From: Rhynchospora pubera
Taxonomy: Eukaryota; Streptophyta; Magnoliopsida; Poales; Cyperaceae
Assembly: GCA_028095005.1 (NCBI GenBank)
Contig: CM051459.1
Span: forward strand, 318,806,513-318,870,512
Reading direction: 5' to 3'
DNA length: 64,000 nucleotides
How positions within the stretch are numbered: position 1 is the stretch's first letter; every line of letters begins with the position of its first letter. The position numbers and the translations under genes are program-made. This document shows positions 25,261 to 35,460 of the stretch, piece by piece. The notes beneath the pieces are model-generated. The model saw only the letters and a program-made list of their open reading frames with translations. It was not told where the DNA came from and did not search any database.

Positions 25261-26711
25261 ATAATGTAATTTTTTTTGTTTAAAAAAATATAAAATTTGA
25301 ATTATCTCGATTTTAATTGATAATTTTAGAGGCTCGCCTATTTTTCCCATTAAAGACTCATATTTAATTTACAATCATTATCTCAAATAAATATCAATTT
25401 TTGCTTGAAAATTTATTATGAACTTCGAAATTATGGATTTATATAATAAATGTTAAACACTATATTTTATTTTATGTGTAATGTGTGTATTAATGTAACA
25501 AATTCATGTTTTCATCCTTATTTCGATAAGTATAATTGAATATCGAAATATATTTGTTATCTGTATATATTTTTTTTTCTATATCTGCTCAATAGAGTTT
25601 GAATTGAAGTACAATATTAATAATGCGGCCAGGATATATTCACTATTTAGAATTGATGTCGATAGCCTATTATGCCTCATCATGAAAGAATTATTCATCA
25701 ACCGAATACTCCAACGAAATTCATTGGAATCCGCACCTACAACTAATCTAATATTGATGCTGTATGATTAAAAAAATTATTTAATAAATTCATTTTTTTT
25801 TAGGACAATAGATGCCTTATATTTTGCATATAATTTCGTATTTTGTTTAACGAGTTCTTCCAGTATATCAAATTCTACTCTACATCATTTTTTTTTTCAT
25901 TTGCCATTATATCAATAGTGTACAGCCTGTTACAATACAAACGCGCCGAATAAACTTTTTCGTTCAGCATCCAAACACGGAACAAGCGAACCGAACAAGG
26001 AATGAACACCTAATTTTCTTAAAATTATTGGTGCTTATTCTAATTCCATCTGTCTGGGCGAATAAGAGGCGAACAAGCATTGAATTAAGGCAGTATAGAG
26101 AAACCCACCCTGTTGTTCGAACAGCCTATTCTAATTTCTCATGCATATTTATCGCGAGAGTAGTTAATTGGGGAGGAAAAGTAAAATACCTGAAAATTTC
26201 TAAATTTTCGTAAAAAGAACTCACTGATAGCATGCCTCAATGAAAAGAAGCTCAGATATAATTAATCTTTTTTTAAAAAAAATAAATTCAGAGATTCTAA
26301 AATTTTCTTAATGCTGATAATTATTGTATATTATTTTTCAATACTTTCGACATCCATACGTTACTCCAAATATAAATTTTTATCGTTAGAATTTCAAAAT
26401 AGGAGCTATGAAAGCACCAAAAATAAAGAAAAAAAAAAGAGGGACCCTTAACCATCATAACAATTTTTCCTTTTAATTTTGGAATCAGAGCGTCTACTTA
26501 AGTACTAGTAACCGGACAAGCCATAAACGTTTATTCAGCCCCAAAACTTTTGCATTTTAAAAATTAAAGCACATGCGTAAATTGGGTAGACATCAGAATA
26601 GTATGAAAAGTGTACTTAGCTAAATATTTGGTTTCAATTACAGGACATGAGTTGGGACGGCTAACTAATACATCAGATTAGCGAAATTGAAGGAAGTGAT
26701 AAAATAATATA
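25261..26711. other. intergenic, no gene recognised
   Basis: AT-rich. A 61-codon frame at 26028-26213 has no recognisable similarity. Confidence 0.6.
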
Positions 26712-26899
26712 GGCTCCGTTTGGATGGCTTTTTCCCGGAATAAGAAATAAGGAATAACCACTTTTTACCAATAAATTTATTTCTAACCATCCAAACTCTT
26801 CACAAAAGTTACACACTTCCCAATAAATTTACCCCTTCCCAATAAATTTCTTCCCTTCTTCCTTCTTCCTACCTTATTCTCAACCATCCAAACGGAGCC
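26712..26899. mobile_element. Tourist-like MITE, copy 1 (188 bp)
   Basis: It starts GGCTCCGTTTGGATGG and ends with the complement CCATCCAAACGGAGCC. An ATA triplet flanks each end. The interior is almost the same as the copy at 52042-52230, including a doubled CCAATAAATTT word and a TTCTTCC-rich right side. No coding capacity. Confidence 0.9.
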
Positions 26900-26902
26900 A
26901 TA

Positions 26903-29148
26903 AACCAGGATGTAGTCAATGTCAAACACTTGTATCATTTGTGTCCACAAATCTAGCAATCACGAGTTATATAGTATTTTCAATGCATTGGGTATGAAAC
27001 AGCGCCTTGAAAACGGTCTAATTAATATTAATAATCTACCCGATTAGATAACAAACACATGTTAACTGTAACGAAATTATTTCCGAGTCCCAATCATATT
27101 GATTAAAATCTCTAGAAATGTTGTAAATTACTCGTCCAAGTGGCATCTGATCGCGAAAATGTGCGATCAATGTTTGACTAATCTTTTTTTTTGTGTGTTG
27201 GTTGTCTGCTAATGAGAAAAGGAGGTTGAAAACACTTGTGTAAAATTAACTCAAGCATGAATAACATGCTAATAATTAATTGCTTTTGGTCACTCTCAAT
27301 AATGTTAAAAAAAGGGTTAAAAATCAAAGATGTCTTTTTCGATACTACGGAAGATGAAAGTTCTTAACTTTTATAAAACTAAACAAGGGCCCAAAAAGAT
27401 TGATATCATTGAAATGGACGAAAAAGGTTAATTTAGGTCCAATTTCTTTTTTATTTTCTGAAATTACCAATAATCATAGTTTGCTATCTGGTCCCATGGT
27501 AAATAATGGTGTGTCCTAGAAAGCAACAACTAGAAGGGAATCATGGTAACTTGGGTGATAGATAAATGTCATTTCCCTCCCACTGAAGACCTCCCAAAAA
27601 CTTTTTCCCTTCATTTTCCAACTACTATCCACTATTGCAATGCTTTCAAAATTATCATTATAAGACCTTTTACTAGCATTAAAATTGTCTTGCTTTTATG
27701 GGTTCCCATAATTATCATTGAAAGACCTTAGTAGCATTAAAACTGTTGTCTTTAAGGCTGTTTCAATAACTATTATTAAAACCTCTTCAATAGCACAGAA
27801 GATGTCTTGTTATTTAAGGAGAATTTTGTTTAAATCTTCAATTATGTCACTTCAAATTTTCCAATCGAACTTGTCAACTACTACTGACGATTCAGTCGAA
27901 CATTCAAATTGTATGGGATTTGGTGCAGTCACAAACTTGCAAATCCGTACAGGCATATTCCAAAAATTATTATTAAACGCGTGCAATTGAACTAAAACCA
28001 AAAGTTCAACTGTTGAAGGAACTAATTGATACATGCTAGAGATTTATTTTTTTTAATTTATTTTTTTTTATAGGAGTTGGAGGGGAGTAGTTTTAAATTC
28101 AGAGTTTCCTACTTTCCTTATAACAAGACTATGGGGCTAGGTCAGAATTATAGTTATTAAAAGGCCGGCCTGGGACAGGCCTTATAATGTATTTTACATC
28201 TATGTGTTCTATGGATTAAAAATAAAAACCATCTGTAGACCTTCATTAGCAAGAACAGTTCTTACACAGTTACACATAAATTTTTAAGCAATATAATTTG
28301 GAGACAAAAGTAGACAGATTAACTATTCATTAGAGCAAAGTATATTGATGGTTGTTTCCTAGTGGAACTGTGGAGGCCATCCATTTCAGAAATGAGATTA
28401 TTCTATATCGATCCTGACCGCCTGATTCAAACAATTGATACTGGTAAAACTAGTAATATGGACCATCTAAACAACAGAAGCACATCCAACACATAAATTT
28501 GGAAACTTCCAATGAAAACCCATACAATAGAGTAGAGTTGACAGTTGAGCCTCAAAATAATCCATCTCAATTCCATGCCATGCATCGTTTTCATGTTTTA
28601 TCAATCAACTAATTCAACTTACCTATTTTTTCAGCTTTTGTGGAAGTATTTTGGTCCTTTTATTTTTTGGTTGGCAAATGCTTTGTTCTTTCTTTCTGAT
28701 AGAAAATACTCGTAAATGACAAGTACAAAAATTTCTTCAAACCAGAAAATAAGTTAATCAAAGCAGTTCTCTTGGGATATAGTACCAGCAAGTTTAAGGT
28801 ACACAAACTGGCAACGGTACTACCAATGACCAGAAACTGAGCAGAAATTCTCAAAGCTCCCATTCCACACCCTACAGATTTTAGAAATCCCAACTTTAGC
28901 ATCAAATTATAATGGACTTGCTATCTGAAAAACTGCAATCCTGTATTCCTGTGCTCACCACTCACCACAGATAATGTGATTTAATAAAAGGAAAGCCAAA
29001 ATGACAAGTTAAGTTTCAACTTTTAATCAGAAGAGATAACAACTGCACACTTAACAAGGATCCTAATAATACATATAAGATTTGTCACTTTTTTTTTTTT
29101 TTGAATACGCACGGAGCAAAATGTCAGCAAAAGATTACATCACAAACC
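26903..29148. other. intergenic, no gene recognised
   Basis: Between 27600 and 27830 an imperfect ~60-70 bp motif (ATTATCATT..AGACCTTTTACTAGCATTAAAA) recurs about three times. Frames at 27543-28034 and 28660-28905 have no recognisable similarity. Confidence 0.55.
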
Positions 29149-29694
29149 TCACTTCTCCACCTGATTCGCTTCTGGATTTACCAAGCTTTCCACCTGATTC
29201 TCATCTTTACTCGTGTCTGGATCCACCAAGGTTTTCTGAAAGAACTGGTCAATCCGTCGGGTCCCACGTGGCAGAGGCTTCCCCTTCTTCTCCTTCTCCT
29301 TATCATCATCCTTATCCTTACCCTCCCTTTCTGTTTGACAGGTGGCACCAGTGCCGCGCCTAGAAGCTGGAGCCGGCGGTTGCGAGAGGCAATCAAGAAG
29401 GAAGTCAGCTGTCGGCTGGTGGGCCCGCACGGCAGATCGGACATACTCACCTCTGACAATGCGGCGCCCACGGCTAGTCATCTGAGCGTGGGCCCCAGCA
29501 GTTAGAAATTGGATGAAGAGCTCGGTGGCGAGAGAGATGGCGAAGGTTGCTTCTGACGTGGCCTTCTTGATGTCTCGATCTAGCTTCATGATTCGCTTGA
29601 TCTTGCCTTGAGGGAAAGATGTTGTAAGGGGCGAAGGCGAAGGAGAAGGCGCTTCTTGTGTGGTTTGTGTTTGATTCTCTTTTTCTGTTTCCAT
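29149..29694 (-). CDS. DPB3-2/NF-YC13-like histone-fold protein (181 aa)
   Basis: This is a histone-fold protein of the H2A/NF-YC class, closest in memory to plant NF-YC13/DPB3-2. Relatives serve as a small subunit of DNA polymerase epsilon or of chromatin-accessibility complexes, pairing with an H2B/NF-YB-like partner in the nucleus. The fold begins at FPQGKIKRIMKLDRDI (residues 27-42) and runs to AVRAHQPTADFLLD near residue 100. A charged Lys/Asp/Glu linker follows, then GTRRIDQFFQK (144-154), matching the family's conserved C-terminal GTRRIDxFF motif, which resembles a PCNA-interacting box. The gene is intronless. I chose the ATG at 29694 because it gives the family's usual N-terminus. An in-frame ATG at 29850 would add 52 residues that resemble no domain. 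The final 27 residues after the motif are less familiar and acidic. Confidence 0.85.
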   Translation of the reverse strand: METEKENQTQTTQEAPSPSPSPLTTSFPQGKIKRIMKLDRDIKKATSEATFAISLATELFIQFLTAGAHAQMTSRGRRIVRGEYVRSAVRAHQPTADFLLDCLSQPPAPASRRGTGATCQTEREGKDKDDDKEKEKKGKPLPRGTRRIDQFFQKTLVDPDTSKDENQVESLVNPEANQVEK

Positions 29695-29921
29695 GGTGGA
29701 AGGGAGTTGGGATTGTTTGATCTGATATGGGAATTGGATTTCTGGAGAAGGGTTTTCTTGGTATAAGTTTTTGGAGGGAAACGTTCCCGCCAGAAACTGT
29801 GGAGAATTGTTAGGTACAGGCAGTGTACAGCTGCAGTGGATCAGAGTCATTCTTAGTCACTGACAAGCGTGGCCTTACTTTTTCCTTGATTTTCATTTTG
29901 CCTTCTCAATTCGGGTCTAAA

Positions 29922-29951
29922 TGGGCCCAATCTCTAAGGTCGAAAGGCCCA
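29922..29951 (-). promoter_or_regulatory. paired site II (TGGGCC) elements
   Basis: On the minus strand, TGGGCC occurs at 29946-29951 and again within the palindrome TTGGGCCCA at 29922-29930, upstream of the DPB3-like gene. TGGGCY site II elements are bound by TCP factors and are typical of plant replication and growth genes, which fits the gene's proposed role. Binding is inferred from the words only. Confidence 0.55.
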
Positions 29952-30031
29952 TACAAAAACAATATTTCTTGTTTGTTGGGTCAAATTTCATATAATTGAC
30001 TGGAAACTCGTACCATGTTAATCCAAGTTTC

Positions 30032-31258
30032 GGGGAAATTGGGTACATGCCACCCCAAAACTTAAAAATTAGAAAAATGCCACTTCAAATTGAGTTCTTA
30101 GAAAAATGCCACCTTAAATATATTATATTTAGATATTTGCCACAATTATACAATTCTGAAAATAAAAATACTATAATTTAAGATATACTTTCATATTTAC
30201 CAATCTACCCTCATCTTCCTTCTCTTTGGTTCTCCGCCTCTTCCAACAGACCAGCACCACCGTTGGTTTCCTTTTTAGGTGCTGAGTGGATACTTGAGTA
30301 GAACGTGCGTAGAGCTCTCTGCTCAAATATATTGCATGTGCGAATTCACTGTACAAGGATCTGGGTGATTTCGTTGTCTTAAAATATCCAATTCATCAAT
30401 ACATATTGATGAGTCGAGGTTTTGCTGAATGCTACATCTAGATTATTTACTTCATTTTGATTGGTGAAGTATCATTTCGTTATTATTTCGTTCTGTCCTA
30501 AATTGCATGTGAGTATACCATATTGCATGTGAGTATACCATTATTTCGTTATTATTTCGTTCTGTCCTAAATTGTCCTAAATTGTCCTAAAAATACCATA
30601 TTGCATGTGAGTATCATCTCGAAAGAAGGCCTGTGTGAGATCGTGTCATGGCGATAGGAGGAAGGGAGAGGCAGGAGATCATGTTTATCTTTTGTTTAAA
30701 ATACCATCGACTCCTTTTGACAACCATTTATAATTTTTTTTTTCGTTTTTTGAAATAAAAAGAATTTTAACAAATTGATAAATGGGACATTTTATTGATG
30801 GAACAACAAAAATGAATTTACATAAGATAAGATTACACAATAGCATGCATATCCCTACTCTTATATAAAGAATCAATTTAATTAAAAGGCCGGTGTATCT
30901 AACTTATATGTTCAATAGTGTATCAATCTAAAATGTACCTTCACATAAACTCCAATGGCGAGTACAGAGTATTGCTTTCCAGAATATCCATGAAAAGCAA
31001 TTATTTGACCGGCAACAGGTTTAAATTCGAACTTATGAAGTTGATTATTGGGATCTCCTAGTGGTCCGTAAACATTAAAATTTGTTCTGATTTCAATAGA
31101 CGTCACACATTTTACCCCGCAGGAGCCAATGGTGCCACTTACGCACGTAATATACTCGCTTTGTCGAAATTCGATTGTCTGCAAAATGTTATGAACTCAA
31201 TTTGGGATGGCATTCTTCTAATTTTCAAGTTTTGAAGTGGCATGTACCCAATTTTCCC
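30032..31258. mobile_element. probable Pack-MULE carrying a jacalin exon (~1.23 kb)
   Basis: The left end (GGGAAATTGGGTACATGCCAC) and the reverse complement of the right end (GGGAAAATTGGGTACATGCC) match over roughly 70-80 bp, continuing through CAAAACTT, AAAATTAGAA, AATGCCA and AAATTGAGTTC. The GGGAAAA start and long inverted repeats resemble Mutator-like elements. The interior has a jacalin-lectin exon whose splice acceptor lies just inside the right repeat, plus short internal direct repeats (TTATTTCGTTCTGTCCTAAA, about 30480-30600). There is no transposase. A clean 9-bp duplication is not visible; both flanks contain AAGTT, but at different offsets. Confidence 0.65.
30912..31178 (-). pseudogene. 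jacalin-like lectin domain, single captured exon
   Basis: Jacalin domains bind mannose or galactose sugars, often in defence proteins. Here the minus strand encodes the middle and end of one domain: EYITCVSGTIGSC, then VTSIEIRTN, YGPLGDP, and the closing GQIIAFHGYSG with AIGVYVK. The exon starts after a TTTTGCAG acceptor at 31179-31180. It either splices at GAAG|GTAC (30938) or reads on to a stop at 30912. The N-terminal part of the domain (GGxGG and first strands) is absent and no other exon is seen. With a transposon terminal repeat lying right next to the acceptor, this is most likely a captured fragment rather than a working gene. Confidence 0.8.
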
Positions 31259-32480
31259 AAGTTCTTAATGTTCTGAAGACGTCTTTCCACGAATTGGAAC
31301 AATTAAATTCATACTTTATATCTTTATATGTTGTCTCAATTTGATTTTACGGTTACTTAATCCAAAAAAGCGTTACACAACGCAACTGATTGTTTCGAGA
31401 GACACTATTCAGTATTTTGACCAAAATTTTCTTGTTCGCACTTGGATTTTGGTAATTCCAAAAAAAAAAGATGATAAAAAATATTAACAATTTTCATGTT
31501 TTCGAGTTTTCTAAGATTCATAGCATAAAGTGATCAAAACAAGTTAGAAAGAGTAACACAGCCGGGAAATGGATGTTGTACCGTTAGGTGATGGTAATTA
31601 TACCATTATACAATGCATCCGGGAGTTTTGTTGCCTAATGCAAGCAACCATTAGTGTTAATAGTTGTCAAAGAAGAGCTAGGTTGGAGAAAATCTCAACC
31701 GTTGTGTAATTGTAATTACGGGTATACAACGATATATAAGTGGGATCCGTTTCTTACCTGTAATTATTCTTAATTAAGTGATCTCCAGAGAGTTAAATTC
31801 AAAACTGAGAAAAACTGTATCTGTTGTGTAACTGTAATTACCAGGCAACAGTTATTAACTATCGTTACTTAATGCATCTCCATAGAGTATGTCAGAAGAC
31901 TCAGTAAAGAGGTTCCATCGTGTAATGTAATTATCGTTACTTTACTATAACCCTGAAATTGAGCTTTTCTTGCTAAATATGTCATTTAAAAGATTAAGTA
32001 AAACTTCTAATATATCTTTCAACCTAGTTTCTAAACTTGATAAAGACTTGATCACGATCTAGCTTGATTCGATCTTCCAAGTCTTTAATCTTCATCTTCT
32101 TTCTATATATACCAAATCTTAAACTAACTTATGTATCTATGTCGAAAACTCAAGGAAGATTGTTAAATGCTAATTAAATGATTTTGTTTTATAATCTATC
32201 AAGAATTTTTTAGTACAACAATCTCATCCTTTCCGACGATTTACAAAATAACATCATTAGTAAAGCAATTAAATTTCAACATTCACAAGCCTTACTACAC
32301 TTAGTATGAAAAAGTCATCTTTGATTTGTAGCCCTTTTTTTTTTTTAAACATTAGTGGGAATGACCAAAAGCATTTGATTATTTAGCACGTTATTAATGC
32401 TTTAATTAATTAGAAAAAATGAATTTGCTAAATTATTGTCACTGCTAAATAATTAATACACACATAAATATAAAAATGTA
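31259..32480. other. intergenic with diverged ~110-bp repeats
   Basis: From about 31570 to 31950 a motif with GTTGTGTAA(T/C)TGTAATTAC recurs about four times in diverged form (near 31590, 31705, 31825 and 31920), together with CAGAGAGTT/CATAGAGTA words. No gene is recognised. Confidence 0.45.
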
Positions 32481-32784
32481 GGCCATGTTTGGTAGAGGAT
32501 TAAAGGTGGAGTAATAACTCATTTAATCCACTTTTACTCCTCCAAACATGATTTAAATTTGGTGGAGTAGTGTGGAGTAAGGAGGAGAAAATTACTCCAC
32601 CATTTTAGGTGGAGTAAAGTTACTCCATGAGATTAATAGATGGTTTTCATTTTTATTTACTCTTACTCTACATTTACTCCATCTTTTCATACCAAACATA
32701 ATTTAAAATTAGAAGAGTAAAGTGGATTAACTATTTACTCCTCCTTAAGCTACTCCACGGTTTATTCCTCTACCAAACATGACC
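32481..32784. mobile_element. TIR MITE, 'GGCCATGTTTGGTAGAGG' type
   Basis: The left end GGCCATGTTTGGTAGAGGAT matches the reverse complement of the right end, GGTCATGTTTGGTAGAGGAA. The interior is filled with inverted GGAGTA/TACTCC words. The flanks GTA and ATA are close to the 3-bp duplications of Tourist-type elements. Non-coding. Confidence 0.75.
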
Positions 32785-33237
32785 ATAGTGTTTAACAGTA
32801 ATAACATGTATTTTCAAATTGATAATAATGTTTCAGCACATGAGATGATAATTGTAAAAATATGTCTTTAATAGGAAAAAAAAAGGTGAAGGCGTGAGGG
32901 TCTGAAAATATCAATTAAAATCGGGATATTCAATTTTTTTTTATCTATATATTTTTGAAAGGATTATTAAACTATATACGTACGTACTCATATAGTCTTT
33001 TTGTATCAAAATTATAAAATGCGAATGATTATTTACGAGTTATTAATTGGGTATAAAACAAAATTCACGGAGAATATGTTGTTCCAGTTTTGTACGCGCA
33101 ATTGCTTAATTTCACGGATATCTCCAATTCCAGTTGAACAATTGGAGGATCTTCATCATATTTGGAGTTTTGGACTATATAGTAAGTAAAGCGATTAAAA
33201 TTTCTATTTTCCGTCATTTTCCTTAATATATATTTAG

Positions 33238-34616
33238 GTTGGATGGGTGCAGAAATAAAAAAAATAGTTTCTTTCTACTCCCAAATTTATTATAAACAAT
33301 TCACTCTTCAAAAAGTTACACATTTTCTAATCAGGAATTATAACCACCATCGCGTTTTGTACCATCGCTAACCAAAAATAGAATTTCCGCTCCCTCTCCT
33401 CTCACGCGCGCACTCCTTCCGCTTTCTCCTCTCACGCGCGCTCTCCTTCCCTAGCGCGTTCATCTTCTCCACCTCCTCTCTTCCCTTCTCTGCCACACTC
33501 CCCTCCGTCCCTCTTCACTCTCCTTCTACCCCGTGCCTTTTCTTCTCTTCTCTGTCTTTCCTCTGACAAGCAAGAAAACAAATTGAACATATAGAATAAC
33601 AAATTGAACATATGAATGAACAAAGTGAACATATACACCAACAAAGTGAGACATAAAATAAACAAAAAACTCTGACGCACAACAAAACAAATTGAACACA
33701 TAGAAGTAACAAATTGAACATATAGAATAACAAATTGAACATATAGAATAACAAATTGAACATATAAATTAACAAAGTGAACATATACACATAAATCTGA
33801 CAAGCAAGAAAACAAATTGAACATATAGAATAACAAATTGAACATATGAATGAACAAAGTGAACATATACACCAACAAAGTGAGACATAAAATAAACACA
33901 GAAATCTGACGAATAACAGAACAAATTGAACACATAGAAATAACAAATTGAACAGATGAATGAACAAAGTGAACATATACACTAACAAAGTGAGATATAA
34001 AATAAACACATAAATCTGACAAGCAAGAAAACAAATTGAACATATAGAATAACAAATTGAACATATGAACGAACAAAGTGAACATATACACCAACAAAGT
34101 GAGACATAAAAAAAACACAGAAATCTGACGCACAACAAAACAAATTGAACACATAGAAATAACAAATTGAACAGATGAATGAACAAAGTGAACATATACA
34201 CTAACAAAGTGAGATATAAAATGAACACATAAATCTGACAAGCAACAAAACAAATTGAACATATAGAATAACAAATTGAACATATGAATGAACAAAGTGA
34301 ACATATACACCAACAAATTGAACATAAGGAAGAGACTGAAGAGTGCGAAGGGAGGGGGAAGGGAGAGAGATGCACAGAAGGAAGAGACTGAAGAGTGCGA
34401 AGGGAGAGGAGCGTACCCGGATGAGGAGAGGGGAGCGCTTCGCAGGGTGAGGAGAGGGCTCACTTCGCTGGGTAGAGAGGACCGCTTCGCTTCGCTGGGT
34501 TAGGAGAGGGGAGCGCTTCGAGCGATGGTAGCGATGGTAGAAATAGAGATGGTAGTAATCAATTTCCTTTTTTAATACTTCTTCCCTTGTTCCTCTTATT
34601 CTCACACCATCCAAAC
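33238..34616. mobile_element. Tourist-like MITE carrying a minisatellite (~1.4 kb)
   Basis: The left end GGTTGGATGGG followed by CAAATTTATTATAAACAATT and TTACACATTTTC, and the right end AATACTTCTTCCCTTGTTCC ending CCATCCAAACGG, are the two halves of the MITE seen intact in 145 bp at 42941-43086. About 1.2 kb of other sequence has been placed between them: pyrimidine-rich CTCACGCGCG blocks, a long tandem array, and a purine-rich GAAGAGACTGAAGAGTGCGA pair. The related arm at 25 kb lacks the whole unit. Confidence 0.7.
33566..34325. repeat. nested tandem repeat (~20-bp in ~110-bp in ~220-bp units)
   Basis: The basic word AACAAATTGAACATATAGAAT (about 20-21 bp) alternates with AACAAAGTGAACATATACAC. 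Larger blocks begin with CTGACAAGCAA (near 33565, 33797, 34016 and 34236) and alternate with CTGACG-AACA blocks (near 33672, 33908 and 34127), giving a ~220-bp higher-order unit. Long open frames on the minus strand are a by-product of the repeat. Confidence 0.85.
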
Positions 34617-34745
34617 GGATGAGAATCTACTTTTGTGTAAAGCTTTTTTTTATATTATTTACTTTCCGTCAATTCCATTACGAGAGAGTGGGAGACACAG
34701 AGAACTATTAAAGAGGACCAGGCGATCAGACGGCTGAAAAAGTGA

Positions 34746-35460
34746 GGAAGCAAATGTGGTGTTTCATTAATTAATATCTCTTAAGTAATGTCATTAATAG
34801 GATGAGGGTAATTATTAACACTTCAAAAGGTGAATGTAAATTTACCTTGCATGCGTTCTATTTTCTCGTCTTATTATAGTGTTGCTATAGGTATTTAATT
34901 GGTTTGATTTTTATAGGGGTGCCATCAGTTCTTGTTGTTATTAATGTCTGACAACCTGCTGAAGGTTGATTTTGGATCATACAATGGATACGTAACATAG
35001 AAGGCAAAACTACAAAAGGGATTCTCCTTATTTCTTTCTATATCGGTACCAGTAGGTACCAGTGTGAGAAGATTTTCTGCTATGATATTATAAGTTCAGC
35101 TTCAGCAGTACTAATTTGACCAGGCAAAACTGCAAAAGGGATTCTCCTTGAGACCTTGATAGGTACTTCTGTAACTTTCGACCGTAAATAATGCAGCAAG
35201 TGTGTGGGCCCACCAATTCATGAATGGGGCCATGGGGGAGTCGCATTCACTTTTATCACCACTTCACCAGCACAAGGAATCTTTCTTTGATGTGGTACTT
35301 CTCCAAAATTTTTATTATAATTGTATGCTAATTATTTTCCAATGGTTCTGCCCGAGTCATGTATGTAAGCATTTAATCTTCCAACCCTCTTATTCTAAAG
35401 AGAGAAATCAAACACTGCTCGTCGTTGTCGGTCTAACAAAACTAAACTAGTGGAGGTTAG
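34746..35460 (+). promoter_or_regulatory. upstream region of the NLR gene with a 28-bp direct repeat
   Basis: AGGCAAAACT(A/G)CAAAAGGG and the following ATTCTCCTT occur at 35002-35029 and at 35122-35149, exactly 120 bp apart. A TTGACC word at 35116-35121 matches the W-box core bound by WRKY factors. An 82-codon open frame (35202-35450) ends 10 bp before the NLR start and could act as an upstream ORF if transcribed. Its product is not recognised. Confidence 0.4.

Larger units (their letters stand above)
32975..34745 (+). repeat. arm 2 of the inverted duplication, split by a MITE
   Basis: Positions 32975-33237 and 34617-34745 together match the reverse complement of 24833-25260. The sequence between them (33238-34616) has no counterpart in arm 1. 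The join in arm 1 gives the undisturbed order: CGTCATTTTC, then a TATATGAGCATCTGCTTTTG-like stretch, then TCAATTCCATT. Confidence 0.75.

Noticed and set aside
33432..34463. Long minus-strand open frames (343 and 286 codons) with repeated Phe/Leu/Cys/Tyr
   Set aside because: They are translations of the tandem array in two frames at once. Composition follows the repeat unit, and no domain or splice logic supports a gene.
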